From positions 1 through 64,000 of the forward strand of contig NZ_AWXC01000043.1 of the NCBI RefSeq assembly GCF_000479005.1: a DNA stretch of 64,000 nt, written 5' to 3'. The notes under the pieces are model-generated. The model saw nothing but the letters and a program-made list of their open reading frames with translations, was not told the DNA's origin and ran no database searches. This stretch comes from Prevotella sp. BV3P1 (GTDB lineage Bacteria > Bacteroidota > Bacteroidia > Bacteroidales > Bacteroidaceae). Below are positions 1-10,246 of the stretch, one piece after another. A program made the translations under genes and the position numbers. Each line of letters begins with the position of its first letter. The stretch's first letter is position 1.

Positions 1-32
1 TTTAATTCTGAGAAAAATAATGATACTTTTAT

Positions 33-63
33 TTTGACCTTATCTAATTTTTGTCTATTTTTG
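33..63 (+). promoter_or_regulatory. Promoter of the first susC/susD pair
   Basis: TTTG at 33-36 and TATTTTTG at 56-63, separated by 19 bases, match the Bacteroidota -33/-7 consensus (TTTG, about 19 bp, TANNTTTG). Transcription would start near 70, leaving a leader of about 135 bases before susC. Both boxes are read directly; the start site is inferred. Confidence 0.7.
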
Positions 64-204
64 TAGCGTGATAGCCATATATAGCCATCATGATGCAATA
101 ACCATTGAAGCTAATCAATAAAAAACAAGAAAAGGTAACCATTTTATTTTGAGAAAACACCCTTTATTCAATTTATAGTTAATTCTTTAATACAAACAAG
201 AAGC

Positions 205-3200
205 ATGATTAAAAAAGAGTATGCATTTAGGCTTTCCATGAGGGCTTGCTTGGCAGTTTTGTTCATGTTGGTATCATTATCGTTGCATGCACAAAATTCT
301 ACTGTAAAAGGTACCGTTGTTGATAACTTAGGCGAGCCGGTTATCGGTGCAACAGTTAAGGTCAAGGGATCCAATGTCAGTACCATTACAGACATTGATG
401 GACACTACACCATCGCGTGTCCGTCCCATTCTACCTTGGAGTTCTCCTATGTAGGTGCCCGGACGTTGAGTGTGTCTACGAATGGCAAAAGCACCATCGA
501 CGTCACACTGGAGAATGAATCGCAGGCCATCGACGAGGTGGTGGTGACAGCATTGGGCATCAAGCGACAATCGCGCTCTCTGGGTTATTCCACGACGAAA
601 GTCGGTGGAGAGGACTTCCAGTTGGCTCGTGACCCGAACATCGGAAATGCCTTATCTGGTAAAATCGCTGGCGTCAACGTGGCCGGCAACGGTACGGGAT
701 CTACTGGTACATCGCGTGTGATCATTCGTGGCAATGCCTCGTTGACAGGTAACAACATGCCGCTGTATGTGGTTGATGGCGTGCCTTTCGACAACACCAA
801 CCAGGGCTCGGCAGGAATGTGGGGCGGCATGGACTCGGGTGACGGCTTAAACAACATCAATGCCGATGACATTGAGAGCATTCAGGTGCTCAAAGGCGCC
901 GCTGCATCCGCCCTTTACGGCTACCGGGGCGGTAACGGAGCCATCCTGATTACGACCAAAAGCGGCAAGAAAAACCAGCCAGTTTCGGTAGAGCTGAACG
1001 AGAACCTCACGGTCAACAGTATTTACGACTATCGTGACTGGCAGAATGTGTATGGCCTGGGGCTCAATGGCATCAAGCCTACCGACGTGAAGGCTGCCCA
1101 GGAGGGTGAAAGCAATAGCTGGGGTGCCATGATGGACGGATCGGAAGCCACCAACTTCTTAGGGAATACCTATAAATACAGTCCGGTGGACAACTGGAAG
1201 AAGTTCTATGGCACGGGTGTCACATCGAATACCTCTGCCGCAGTGTCGGGGTCAGCACAGAATGTCATCTACCGTTTTGGAGCCTCCTTCAACAAGGAGA
1301 AGAGCATTCTGCCGAATGCCGGCAACAGACAGCTGGGCTTCAACATGAACACCACCTACGACATCTTCAAGAACCTGCACCTGACGGTTACCGCCAACTA
1401 CACCTTTGACAAGTCAAACGGCCGATCTAATCTCTCTGACGGGAATGGCAACACCAACGCTGCCTTGCTTTACCGAGGTAACTCGTTTGACATCACCTGG
1501 ATGGAAGGAACTGAGAAGGGATGGGGTACCACTCTGGAAGGCAAGGAGATGATTGGTGGAACCAACAAATACTTCAACAACCCGTACTGGCTGCAGTACC
1601 GCAAGACCAATGACTTACAACGCGAGCGTCTGGTGGGCTCGGTCAATTTGAAATGGGACATCACCGACTGGCTGTATCTCCAGGGAGCAGCCCAGCGCGA
1701 CGGCTACAGCATCGAGTTCAAGCAGGTGCAGCCCATTGGAGCCGCAGCCGACCCCAAAGGATTCATGGCAGAAAACGAGAAGAACTTCTACGAAAACAAC
1801 TTCAACTTCCTGCTGGGCTTAAACAAGGCATTTGGCGACTGGTCGCTTGGCGCTACATTCGGTGGCAACACACAGTTTAACAACACCCGCCAGTATATCG
1901 TGACCGATGGAGGACGCCCCTTCATTGTTGACGGACTGTGGTCCATAAACAACCTGGACGACAAGCGTCCGGCAAAGGCGCATATTCGCTACCAAGTGAA
2001 CTCGCTTTACGGCACGGCCGACCTGGGATGGAAGAACCAACTGTTCCTGAACCTGACGGCACGCAACGACTGGTTCTCCACACTGGCCGACGACAGTAAC
2101 AGCCATTTCTATCCATCAGCTACCCTCTCATGGGTGTTCACCGACACGTTCCGCGAGCAGCTGCCCGAGGCGTTCGACTTTGGTAAGTTCCGCGTCGGCA
2201 TGGCTTCAGCATCGAATGGAACATCTGCCTATCAGAACCTTTTACTCTATCAGCTGCGCAACTATAAGGTGAACGGTCAGTCCACGGCTACCCAGAACAA
2301 TGGCAACAAGTTGCCCAACAATACCCTGAAGCCCGTACACATCTCAGAGTTTGAAGCTGGTCTGAACCTTTCATTCTTCCAGAGCCGTCTGAACTTTGAC
2401 ATGGCTTATTATGTCAAGAAGACCACCGACGACATCGCGACGGTATCCACCTCCTCAGCCTCGGGATATGGTTCAAAGGTCATCAATGCCGGCAAGATGA
2501 AGAACAACGGCTTCGAGTTCATGGTTGACGCCTACCCCGTAAGGAACAAGGACTTCCAGTGGAATACGACACTCAACTTTGCCTACAACAACTCCAATGT
2601 GGAGTTCCTGGGCGATGGCGTAGATCGCCTTTCCATTGACGGTGCCCAGAGCCGCAACGGCAATGTGTACATTTATAATGTGGTGGGCAGTCCCTACGGC
2701 GAGATTATCGGTAACAAATACAAGAGAAACGAGCAAGGACAGCTGCTCCTGAAGAAGGGACTGCCACAGGCCGGTGAGCAGACAAGCCTTGGCAATGGCG
2801 TGTACAGCTGGACAGGTGGTTGGCGCAACACGTTCACCTACAAGGACTTCACCCTGGGATTCTTGATCGACGCCAAGTTCGGTGCCAAGATTTTCTCGGG
2901 TACCAACTATATGCTTTACTACTATGGCATGCACAAGGAAACCCTGAATGGGCGTACAAAGGAAAACCCCATTGGCAAAATCGTGGCAGCCGGTATCGAC
3001 GAAGAAACAGGTAAGGCCAATACAACGGCCGTTTCCTCGCAGGATTACTACCGTGCCATCACGAAAGCAAACATCGCAGAGGAGTTTGTATACGACGCAA
3101 GCTACATCAAACTGCGTGAGCTTTCATTGGGCTACACTTTCCCAAAGGCCATGCTAAGCCGCGTGAAGTTTGTCAAAGGACTGAGTCTCTCTGTCGTCGC

Positions 3201-3342
3201 ACGTAATATCTGGACCATCATGAAGCATACGCCGAACATCGATCCAGAGTCTGCACTTAATGCGTCGAACGGACAGGGACTTGAGCTCAACGGCTATCCC
3301 GCAACCCGTAATGTTGGTTTCAACTTGAATGTTAAGTTCTAA
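205..3342 (+). CDS. SusC/RagA-family TonB-dependent outer-membrane transporter
   Basis: A TonB-dependent outer-membrane transporter of 1045 residues that would import an oligosaccharide or peptide captured by the SusD lipoprotein encoded next. A signal peptide (residues 1-29, ending LHAQ) precedes a carboxypeptidase-like domain (about 35-105, with the GEPVIGATVKVKGS motif), a TonB-box-like IDEVVVTALG near 110, a plug domain with the VVDGVPFD and IQVLKGAAASALYG motifs, and a long barrel ending in an aromatic residue (NVKF). No glycosidase, protease or regulator follows susD, so the substrate cannot be inferred. The family call is firm. Confidence 0.95.
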   Translation: MIKKEYAFRLSMRACLAVLFMLVSLSLHAQNSTVKGTVVDNLGEPVIGATVKVKGSNVSTITDIDGHYTIACPSHSTLEFSYVGARTLSVSTNGKSTIDVTLENESQAIDEVVVTALGIKRQSRSLGYSTTKVGGEDFQLARDPNIGNALSGKIAGVNVAGNGTGSTGTSRVIIRGNASLTGNNMPLYVVDGVPFDNTNQGSAGMWGGMDSGDGLNNINADDIESIQVLKGAAASALYGYRGGNGAILITTKSGKKNQPVSVELNENLTVNSIYDYRDWQNVYGLGLNGIKPTDVKAAQEGESNSWGAMMDGSEATNFLGNTYKYSPVDNWKKFYGTGVTSNTSAAVSGSAQNVIYRFGASFNKEKSILPNAGNRQLGFNMNTTYDIFKNLHLTVTANYTFDKSNGRSNLSDGNGNTNAALLYRGNSFDITWMEGTEKGWGTTLEGKEMIGGTNKYFNNPYWLQYRKTNDLQRERLVGSVNLKWDITDWLYLQGAAQRDGYSIEFKQVQPIGAAADPKGFMAENEKNFYENNFNFLLGLNKAFGDWSLGATFGGNTQFNNTRQYIVTDGGRPFIVDGLWSINNLDDKRPAKAHIRYQVNSLYGTADLGWKNQLFLNLTARNDWFSTLADDSNSHFYPSATLSWVFTDTFREQLPEAFDFGKFRVGMASASNGTSAYQNLLLYQLRNYKVNGQSTATQNNGNKLPNNTLKPVHISEFEAGLNLSFFQSRLNFDMAYYVKKTTDDIATVSTSSASGYGSKVINAGKMKNNGFEFMVDAYPVRNKDFQWNTTLNFAYNNSNVEFLGDGVDRLSIDGAQSRNGNVYIYNVVGSPYGEIIGNKYKRNEQGQLLLKKGLPQAGEQTSLGNGVYSWTGGWRNTFTYKDFTLGFLIDAKFGAKIFSGTNYMLYYYGMHKETLNGRTKENPIGKIVAAGIDEETGKANTTAVSSQDYYRAITKANIAEEFVYDASYIKLRELSLGYTFPKAMLSRVKFVKGLSLSVVARNIWTIMKHTPNIDPESALNASNGQGLELNGYPATRNVGFNLNVKF

Positions 3343-3363
3343 TTTTTTTAATCGAGATTGAAT

Positions 3364-5049
3364 ATGAAAAAGATAAAATATATTGCATTAGCATCAGTGT
3401 TCTCTTTGGGCATGACAAGTTGTGGCGATTTCGGTGATCTAAACATCGACCCAGAACACTTGAACGAGGCTAACGTCCCCTTTGAGATGGTCTTCTCCAA
3501 TGCCCAGCACCAGGCATTGGGGTCCGACTGGGACTTGTGGCGCACAGGCTGTATTTACTCAGCCCAGTGGACGCAGCAGCTGACCTCTATTGACTGGTGG
3601 GACGGCTACGGCCGGTACAACTATAGCGATGGCTACTCGGCATCTTTCTGGGATACTTTCAGCGGCGACCGTGGGGCCATGCGTGACGTGACTACCTGCT
3701 ACGACAAGTGGAAGGACCAGAAGGGGTTGGAGATAGACTGGAACATGGCTCGCGTGATGCGCATCTATGCCTTTGCGAAGATGTCTGACCTGTACGGTGA
3801 CATTCCATACACCGAGGCCGGACGCCCCAAAGAGTTCTCGTATCCCAAGTACGACTCGCAGGAAAGTATCTACAAAGGGATGCTGAAGGAACTCGATGAG
3901 GCTCAGGCCAAGCTGGCTAGCGGAAAAGCAGAAATGGGCGTGCAGGACCTGTACTATAAAGGTGATGCCGCACAGTGGAAGAAATTCGCCAACTCGCTGA
4001 TGCTTCGCCTGGCCATGCGACTTGTAAAGGTTGACCCGACAACGGCTAAGACCTATGCCGCGAAAGCTTACGCCAATGGTGTTATCACAGACGTAGCCGA
4101 CAATGCCAAGCTGGACCATGCAGGTGGCGTGACAACTAACGACTCTTCTGAGCCCTTTGCAAAAATCAACGCAAGCGAAGACAGGGAGTTCTTCTTGAGC
4201 AAGACTTTTGTTGACATGCTTAAGCAGACCAACGATCCACGCTTGTCGCTCATTGGAACCACCGTGAGCAAGAAAGACCTGATCTCCGTGCAGGATGGCT
4301 GGCAGGAAGATGATTTCGGTGATATGACGGCCGAGAAACAAGAAGGAATCCTTTCTGGAGGATACAGTCTGAACCCCACCAGTCCCTACGCTATAGCAAA
4401 GGTTGACCCTCGGTTTGGGATAAAACCTGAGAACATTGTGGAATACAAGGAGGGGAAAGCCGATGACGGAAGCGTGAAGAAAGAGCCGGTTTATTGGTAC
4501 TCCCGTTACACGCGCTATTTCTCAATTCCTAACCGGTATACCTACAGTGATCCTACTGCGCCTACATTCATCATCACGGCCGCACAGACCAACTTCTTGT
4601 TGGCAGAGGCTGCCATCCGTGGATATATTAGTGGTGACGCAAAGACTTTCTACGAGAATGGTGTGAAGGCTGCATTCAAACAGTTCACGCAGTTCCCCAA
4701 TGCTGGCAAGGTGTACAACAAGTATCTACCGGAAGGCGCTGTTGAGAAGTATCTCAAGGAGAATCCGTTCGACGTAGCTAAAGCTTTGGAGCAGATCAAC
4801 ACACAGTACTACATCACAACATTTGGCGATCCTCACGAGGTGTTTGCCAACTGGCGCCGTTCGGGCTTCCCCGTGCTGACACCAGCCGCGATGGCCAAGC
4901 AGGATGGACAGTGTGCAACCGACGGTTCTATACCACGCCGCTTCCGCTATCCTTCTTCAGAGTCACAGGTCAACAAGGCCAACTACGATGCTGCTGTTAG
5001 CCGTCAGGGTGGTGATACTTTCAGTACTCGAGTGTGGTGGGATAAATAG
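3364..5049 (+). CDS. SusD/RagB-family outer-membrane lipoprotein
   Basis: Surface substrate-binding lipoprotein that caps the SusC transporter. The ATG at 3364 starts a lipoprotein signal (MKKIKYIALASVFSLGMTSC, lipobox Cys at residue 20); a TTG two codons upstream is less likely. The protein resembles the SusD-like_2 group: helical TPR-like N-terminal half with RIYAFAKMSDLYGDIPYTEA, and the late FLLAEAAIRG helix. It begins 21 bases after susC stops, so the two are co-transcribed. It is followed by a strong terminator, so the operon is just these two genes. Confidence 0.93.
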   Translation: MKKIKYIALASVFSLGMTSCGDFGDLNIDPEHLNEANVPFEMVFSNAQHQALGSDWDLWRTGCIYSAQWTQQLTSIDWWDGYGRYNYSDGYSASFWDTFSGDRGAMRDVTTCYDKWKDQKGLEIDWNMARVMRIYAFAKMSDLYGDIPYTEAGRPKEFSYPKYDSQESIYKGMLKELDEAQAKLASGKAEMGVQDLYYKGDAAQWKKFANSLMLRLAMRLVKVDPTTAKTYAAKAYANGVITDVADNAKLDHAGGVTTNDSSEPFAKINASEDREFFLSKTFVDMLKQTNDPRLSLIGTTVSKKDLISVQDGWQEDDFGDMTAEKQEGILSGGYSLNPTSPYAIAKVDPRFGIKPENIVEYKEGKADDGSVKKEPVYWYSRYTRYFSIPNRYTYSDPTAPTFIITAAQTNFLLAEAAIRGYISGDAKTFYENGVKAAFKQFTQFPNAGKVYNKYLPEGAVEKYLKENPFDVAKALEQINTQYYITTFGDPHEVFANWRRSGFPVLTPAAMAKQDGQCATDGSIPRRFRYPSSESQVNKANYDAAVSRQGGDTFSTRVWWDK

Positions 5050-5074
5050 TAAAACCATTACATGTCCAAATAAC

Positions 5075-5110
5075 AATCCAGGCCAGCACAGTGCTAGCCT
5101 GGATTTTTAA
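5075..5110 (+). terminator. Rho-independent terminator after susD
   Basis: AATCCAGGC (5075-5083) pairs with GCCTGGATT (5097-5105), with an inner AGCAC/GTGCT pairing, and a T run follows. It lies 25 bases past the susD stop. Confidence 0.85.
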
Positions 5111-5528
5111 TTGGAGTATGAGTCATTTTGCAGGCGTGTTTGTGTTAAATGTAAAATCGTTCAAATTGCAGACTAGTTTAATTTGGAATATTCAAGGAAT
5201 TTATACACCATCGCCATGCTGTCTGAAGCGCAGTGAGGGCTGGTGTGAAGCAACTCCATGAGGAATAGGAGATTGTATAATGTGTATCGAGTAGGAGGTA
5301 AACACTAATTTTGGTATTTATCTCTTACTGACTTCTTATACTACCATACATGCAGTTCGACATATAGCGGTTTCGTTCCTTCCTTTCACACTATGCGTAG
5401 CAAGTTGTAATTAGCTAGTCGTTCTAATTTCATCACTTCTATCTTATAATTGGATTTATTGCTGCATGCTTCAAGGCGGCATCATGCTTAAAAAAGCGAA
5501 AATCGGTGCATATCTTATTTTTTTATGC
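5111..5528. other. Gene-free stretch
   Basis: No convincing reading frame, tRNA fold or repeat was seen in these 418 bases. Base composition is mixed and stop codons are frequent in all frames. The right end leads into the promoter of the permease gene. A small RNA cannot be excluded by eye. Confidence 0.5.
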
Positions 5529-5536
5529 TATTTTTG
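5529..5536 (+). promoter_or_regulatory. -7 box of the LptF/G-ribBA unit
   Basis: TATTTTTG followed by C fits the TANNTTTG -7 element, 40 bases before the permease ATG. No clear TTTG is seen 19-20 bases upstream. Confidence 0.5.
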
Positions 5537-5576
5537 CACATCGTTCGTACACGTGTACAACATAGCAAGGGCATAG

Positions 5577-7484
5577 ATGTTTCGTATCAAGAAATTAGAT
5601 TTATTCATCGCCAAGCAATTTGGACTGCTGTTTGCCGGAACCTTCTTCATCTGTCAGTTCGTACTGATGATGCAGTTCTTGTGGAGGTATGTCGACGTGC
5701 TCATCGGCAAAGGACTGTCCATGGAGGTCATGGCACAGTTCTTTTGGTACATGGGCTTGTTTCTGGTTCCACAGGCTTTGCCGCTGGCCATCTTGCTGTC
5801 GTCCCTCATCACGTTTGGCAATTTAGGCGAGAGTAGCGAGCTCACGGCTATCAAGTCGGCGGGCATATCAACCATGCGAACCTTTCGCTCGCTCATCGTC
5901 ATCTCGGTTGTGGTTTGCTTTTGTTCTTTTTATTTTCAAAACTATGTAGGCCCCAACGCTAACATGAAGATGGCCCAGCTGATGATTTCGATGTCACAGA
6001 AGAATCCGGAGCTTGAGATTCCTGAAGGCATCTTTTACGATGGCATTCCCAACAGCAATATTTATGTGCAAAAAAAAGACCTAAAAACCGGCAAGTTGTA
6101 CGGCATCATGATTTACAGGATGACAGGCAGCTACGAGGATCAGGCTATCATTTTAGCTGATTCGGGCATGCTCCAGGCTACAGCCGACAAGAAACATCTG
6201 CTGCTGACCCTGTGGAGTGGCGAATGGTTTGAGAACATGCAGTCGCAAGAACTGGGTGCCAGTGCCAGCATTCCTTACCGCAGAGAGACCTTTGCCGACA
6301 AACGAATCGTGCTCGACTACGATGGCGATTTTAACATGACCGATGCCGCTGCGCTGTCCAATAACGCCCGATCAAAAAGCTTGTCACAACTCACTTCGAG
6401 CATCGACTCGCTCAATATAACATACGACAGCGTGGGGCGCAGCATCTATGACGATGCGCAGCGAATGTATTACCGTATTCCGAAAGTTAACAAAAGAGAT
6501 TCACTGGCCGCTGTGAAATTAGCGCAAGGCAAAACATACCATTTTGACTCGATATACAACAAATTAACCAAAGAGCAGAAATTGAGCGCGGTGAACATGG
6601 CACTTAGTTCCGTTCAGTCGGAGGTGAGCGAGCTTAACTTCAGAAGCATGATAACCAGTGACGGCGACAAGCTGCTTAGGGAGCATTATATTGAGATGAT
6701 TAACAAGTTTACGCTGGCCCTGTCGTGCATCATCTTCTTTTTCATTGGCGCGCCGCTGGGTGCCATCATCCGGAAAGGCGGACTGGGCATCCCCGTGATT
6801 GTATCGGTATTGGTCTTCATCGTGTACTATATTCTCGACAATACCGGCTACCGTATGGCGCGTGGCGACATGTGGACGGTGGAATTCGGCAAGGGGCTGG
6901 CCCCTGCGGTGCTCATCCCCTTGGCGGGTTTTGTTACATACAAGGCCAACCGCGAATCCATGGTATTCAACATCGATCAGTGGAAAGCGGTTATTATGAA
7001 AGCGCTGGGCTGGCGAACCAAGCGTCATGTATACGGCAAGGAAGTAATCATCGAAGATCCCAACTACATTGAAGACCGCCAGTTGCTGCTGAACCTGAAC
7101 GAAGACATAAGGCGTTATGCCGAGGAACATCGGTTGAAATCGCTCCCCAACGTGGTGCAGGTGTTCTTTAAATACCAGCCCGACCACGAGGTGGAACGCA
7201 TCAGCAATGAACTTGAAAAAGTGATAGATGACCTCACGAACACCCGGGACAAAGTGGTCTTGAACGAGCTGAACAACTATCCCGTGCTGGCAGTAAAGGC
7301 CCACACGCGTCCCTTTGAGCACAAGTGGCTGAACATAGTTTCGGCCATCATCATCCCGCTGGGACTGTTCTTCTACCTCAGAATGTGGCGATTCAGAATT
7401 CGGCTGCTGCGCGATCTCAGACAAATCGTGCAGACAAATGATGCGGTGACCGAGCAAATTACGAAAATAATTCATTCAAAATAA
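5577..7484 (+). CDS. LptF/LptG-family (YjgP/YjgQ) permease
   Basis: Inner-membrane permease subunit of the lipopolysaccharide export ABC transporter, which with LptB moves LPS from the inner membrane to the periplasmic bridge. The N-terminal transmembrane block ([24 protein letters not shown] in pieces, then [34 protein letters not shown]) carries the hallmark conserved loop of the family. A periplasmic middle region (about 110-350) follows, then a second membrane block with [22 protein letters not shown]. At 635 residues it is longer than the proteobacterial proteins (about 360), with a C-terminal soluble stretch and one extra late membrane segment, as is usual in Bacteroidota. ribBA starts 28 bases downstream. 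Confidence 0.9.
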   Translation: MFRIKKLDLFIAKQFGLLFAGTFFICQFVLMMQFLWRYVDVLIGKGLSMEVMAQFFWYMGLFLVPQALPLAILLSSLITFGNLGESSELTAIKSAGISTMRTFRSLIVISVVVCFCSFYFQNYVGPNANMKMAQLMISMSQKNPELEIPEGIFYDGIPNSNIYVQKKDLKTGKLYGIMIYRMTGSYEDQAIILADSGMLQATADKKHLLLTLWSGEWFENMQSQELGASASIPYRRETFADKRIVLDYDGDFNMTDAAALSNNARSKSLSQLTSSIDSLNITYDSVGRSIYDDAQRMYYRIPKVNKRDSLAAVKLAQGKTYHFDSIYNKLTKEQKLSAVNMALSSVQSEVSELNFRSMITSDGDKLLREHYIEMINKFTLALSCIIFFFIGAPLGAIIRKGGLGIPVIVSVLVFIVYYILDNTGYRMARGDMWTVEFGKGLAPAVLIPLAGFVTYKANRESMVFNIDQWKAVIMKALGWRTKRHVYGKEVIIEDPNYIEDRQLLLNLNEDIRRYAEEHRLKSLPNVVQVFFKYQPDHEVERISNELEKVIDDLTNTRDKVVLNELNNYPVLAVKAHTRPFEHKWLNIVSAIIIPLGLFFYLRMWRFRIRLLRDLRQIVQTNDAVTEQITKIIHSK

Positions 7485-7512
7485 CACCTCTTTATATATA
7501 GATATATACGAT

Positions 7513-8724
7513 ATGGAAAACTTTAAACTGGCCAGCATCGAGGATGCGCTCAAAGATTTCAAGGAAGGAAAGTTCGTCATCGTTGTGGACGATGAAGACA
7601 GAGAGAACGAAGGCGATCTCATTATCGCAGCTGAGAAGATTACTCCAGAGAAGGTGAACTTCATGCTGAAACACGCCCGCGGAGTGCTTTGTGCCCCCAT
7701 CACGTTATCCAGATGCGAGGAGTTGGATCTTCCGCATCAGGTGACAGACAACACATCGGTGCTGGGAACCCCATTTACCGTGACCGTAGACAAACTGGAA
7801 GGATGCACTACGGGTGTTTCAGCTCATGACAGGGCTGCCACCATCCTCGCACTCACAGACCCAACATCCACCCCACAGACATTTGGTAGACCAGGACACA
7901 TCAACCCGCTGTATGCGCAAGACAATGGAGTGTTGAGGCGCAGTGGACATACCGAGGCAACCGTAGACCTGTGCAGGTTGGCCGGACTTTACCCCGCCGG
8001 GGCCCTGATGGAAATCATGAACGAGGACGGATCCATGGCTCGCATGCCCGAATTGCAAAAGTTGGCCACGGAGTGGGGAGTGAAAATCATCACCATCGCT
8101 GAGCTCATCGCCTACAGACTGAAAAAGGAGTCGATTATAGAAGTGGGCGACGAGGTAGACATGCCTACCCGATACGGGCATTTCCACCTCATACCTTTCA
8201 GGCAACAGAGCAACGGCTTGGAACACATGGCTTTGGTGAAAGGCAAGTGGGAACGGGACGAACCGGTGCTGGTTCGCGTGCATTCGTCTTGTGCCACGGG
8301 CGACATCCTGGGAAGTTTGCGTTGTGACTGCGGACAGCAGCTGCACAAGTCGATGGAACTGGTTGAGAAAGAGGGAAAAGGCGTTGTCATCTACATGCAG
8401 CAAGAGGGTAGAGGCATCGGGTTGATGAACAAAATTGCAGCTTACAAATTGCAAGAAGAAGGATACGATACCGTGGATGCCAACATACACTTGGGCTTCA
8501 AACCCGATGAGAGGGACTATGGCTGCGGCGCACAAATGCTGCGTCATCTTGGCGTACACAAGATGCGACTGCTGACCAATAACCCCGTGAAGCGCGTTGG
8601 ACTGGAAGCATACGGATTGGAAATTTCCGAAATCGTGCCCATTGAGGTGACCCCCAACCGATACAACGAGCGTTACCTGAAGACCAAACAGGTGAAGATG
8701 GGACACACGCTGCACCTCAAATAA
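7513..8724 (+). CDS. ribBA: RibBA, bifunctional DHBP synthase / GTP cyclohydrolase II
   Basis: Makes both precursors of riboflavin: 3,4-dihydroxy-2-butanone 4-phosphate from ribulose 5-phosphate (N-terminal half) and the pyrimidine precursor from GTP (C-terminal half). The RibB domain shows [12 protein letters not shown] near residue 25 and [13 protein letters not shown] near 150. The RibA domain shows the zinc-binding segment [20 protein letters not shown] near 260 and the QQEGRGIGL motif. The 403-residue length is normal. It sits directly behind the LptF/G gene with no room for an FMN riboswitch in the 28-base gap. Confidence 0.96.
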   Translation: MENFKLASIEDALKDFKEGKFVIVVDDEDRENEGDLIIAAEKITPEKVNFMLKHARGVLCAPITLSRCEELDLPHQVTDNTSVLGTPFTVTVDKLEGCTTGVSAHDRAATILALTDPTSTPQTFGRPGHINPLYAQDNGVLRRSGHTEATVDLCRLAGLYPAGALMEIMNEDGSMARMPELQKLATEWGVKIITIAELIAYRLKKESIIEVGDEVDMPTRYGHFHLIPFRQQSNGLEHMALVKGKWERDEPVLVRVHSSCATGDILGSLRCDCGQQLHKSMELVEKEGKGVVIYMQQEGRGIGLMNKIAAYKLQEEGYDTVDANIHLGFKPDERDYGCGAQMLRHLGVHKMRLLTNNPVKRVGLEAYGLEISEIVPIEVTPNRYNERYLKTKQVKMGHTLHLK

Positions 8725-8799
8725 ATGCCTGAATGTTACAAAATCAAAACGATTGTTGAAATAATATCACTTTTATTTCGCCTCAAAGAATAAAAATGC

Positions 8800-8807
8800 T
8801 ACTTTTG
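8800..8807 (+). promoter_or_regulatory. -7 box of the aspartate aminotransferase gene
   Basis: TACTTTTG followed by C, 29 bases before the ATG, matches TANNTTTG. Confidence 0.6.
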
Positions 8808-8836
8808 CAGTCAACAACTATTCAATTGTAAAACAA

Positions 8837-10030
8837 ATGGCACACCTATCAAACCGTCTGAACCGTCTGGCTCCTTCAGCCACGCTCGCCATGTCGCAAA
8901 AGAGCAGTGAGATGAAAGCTCAAGGCATTGACGTCATCAACATGAGCGTTGGCGAACCTGATTTCAACACGCCGGAACACATCAAGATAGCCGCAAAGCA
9001 AGCCATCGAGGAGAATTACTCGAAATACTCCCCCGTACCGGGATACCCGGACTTGAGGAAAGCCATCGCGGAGAAACTGAAGAGAGAAAACCAGCTCAGT
9101 TACGATACCGCCGAGATTATGGTGTCCAATGGCGCCAAGCAGAGCGTATGCAACACGCTCATGGCGTTGGTAAACGACGGAGACGAGGTGATTATCCCAG
9201 CACCTTATTGGGTGAGTTATCCGCAGATGGTCAAGCTGGCAGGTGGAAATCCGGTGATTGTGAAGGCTGGTTTTGAACAAAACTTCAAGATGACGCCCGA
9301 GCAGTTGGAAGCTGCCATCACGCCTAAGACGCGCATGCTGATACTCTGCTCACCCAGTAATCCTACCGGAAGTGTTTACTCAAAGGAGGAACTGGAGCAA
9401 CTGGCCAACGTCATCAAAAGGCATGAAGACGTGTTTGTGCTGGCTGATGAAATATACGAGCACATCAACTATGTTGGACGTCACGAGAGCATCGCACAGT
9501 TTCCCGGCATGAAGGAACGTACTATTCTTGTCAATGGCGTTTCAAAGGCGTATGCCATGACAGGCTGGAGAATAGGATACATCGCCGCTCCCGAGTGGAT
9601 TGTGAAAGGCTGTAACAAGCTGCAAGGACAATACACCAGCGGACCGTGCTCGGTGAGTCAGCGTGCCGCGCTTGCAGCATACGTCACAGAGCAAGCATGT
9701 GTGGAGGAAATGCGTCTGGCTTTTCAACGTAGAAGAGATTTGATTGTGCGGTTGGCAAAAGAGATTGACGGCTTTGAAGTGAACGTACCACAAGGAGCTT
9801 TCTACCTGTTCCCCAAGTGCAGCAGCTATTTTGGTAAGAGTGACGGTCAGCATACCATCAACAATGCTACCGACCTGGCTATGTATCTGCTTGAAAATGG
9901 GTACGTTGCCACTGTTGGCGGTGATGCCTTTGGCGATCCAGAGTGCATACGCATGAGCTATGCCACCAGCGATGAAAATATTCGGGAAGCACTCAGGAGA
10001 ATGAAAGAAGTACTCGCAAAATTGAAATAA
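8837..10030 (+). CDS. aspC: Aspartate aminotransferase (class Ib, PLP-dependent)
   Basis: PLP-dependent transaminase interconverting aspartate and 2-oxoglutarate with oxaloacetate and glutamate. Fold type I family features: NMSVGEPDFNTPEH near residue 36, YSPVPGYPDLRKAIA near 60, CSPSNPTGSVYSKEEL near 175, and the PLP lysine in SKAYAMTGWRIGY (K237). The length of 397 residues is standard for subgroup Ib. It is a single-gene unit with its own promoter. Some members also accept prephenate or aromatic substrates, which cannot be settled here. Confidence 0.93.
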   Translation: MAHLSNRLNRLAPSATLAMSQKSSEMKAQGIDVINMSVGEPDFNTPEHIKIAAKQAIEENYSKYSPVPGYPDLRKAIAEKLKRENQLSYDTAEIMVSNGAKQSVCNTLMALVNDGDEVIIPAPYWVSYPQMVKLAGGNPVIVKAGFEQNFKMTPEQLEAAITPKTRMLILCSPSNPTGSVYSKEELEQLANVIKRHEDVFVLADEIYEHINYVGRHESIAQFPGMKERTILVNGVSKAYAMTGWRIGYIAAPEWIVKGCNKLQGQYTSGPCSVSQRAALAAYVTEQACVEEMRLAFQRRRDLIVRLAKEIDGFEVNVPQGAFYLFPKCSSYFGKSDGQHTINNATDLAMYLLENGYVATVGGDAFGDPECIRMSYATSDENIREALRRMKEVLAKLK

Positions 10031-10121
10031 AGAAGGGCCAAACGAAGATAAATTGCAAGAAAAAGCAAGATTATACTCGTTAAAACTTCTTAATTTCACA
10101 AAGATTTATCTATAAATTATA

Positions 10122-10129
10122 TATCTTTG
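10122..10129 (+). promoter_or_regulatory. -7 box of the exbB-tonB operon
   Basis: TATCTTTG followed by C lies 117 bases before the exbB ATG. The leader between them has no obvious structure. Confidence 0.55.
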
Positions 10130-10246
10130 CGATGTTAAACCCCAAGTAAATCTCCTTTGTTGAATGAGGATGGTGGAAATCTTGAAAAACGATTAGCATA
10201 TTAACAACTTAAATTATTAATAACCAAAAATTAAAATTATTAAATT

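Noticed and set aside
205..5049. Polysaccharide utilisation locus
   Set aside because: The SusC/SusD pair is followed by a terminator and no carbohydrate-active enzyme or sensor is adjacent in the window; genes left of position 1 are unknown.
5111..5528. Structural RNA gene after the first susD
   Set aside because: No tRNA cloverleaf, tmRNA 3' end or RNase P core motif could be recognised by eye.
7485..7512. FMN riboswitch before ribBA
   Set aside because: Only 28 bases separate ribBA from the permease gene, too short for the aptamer.
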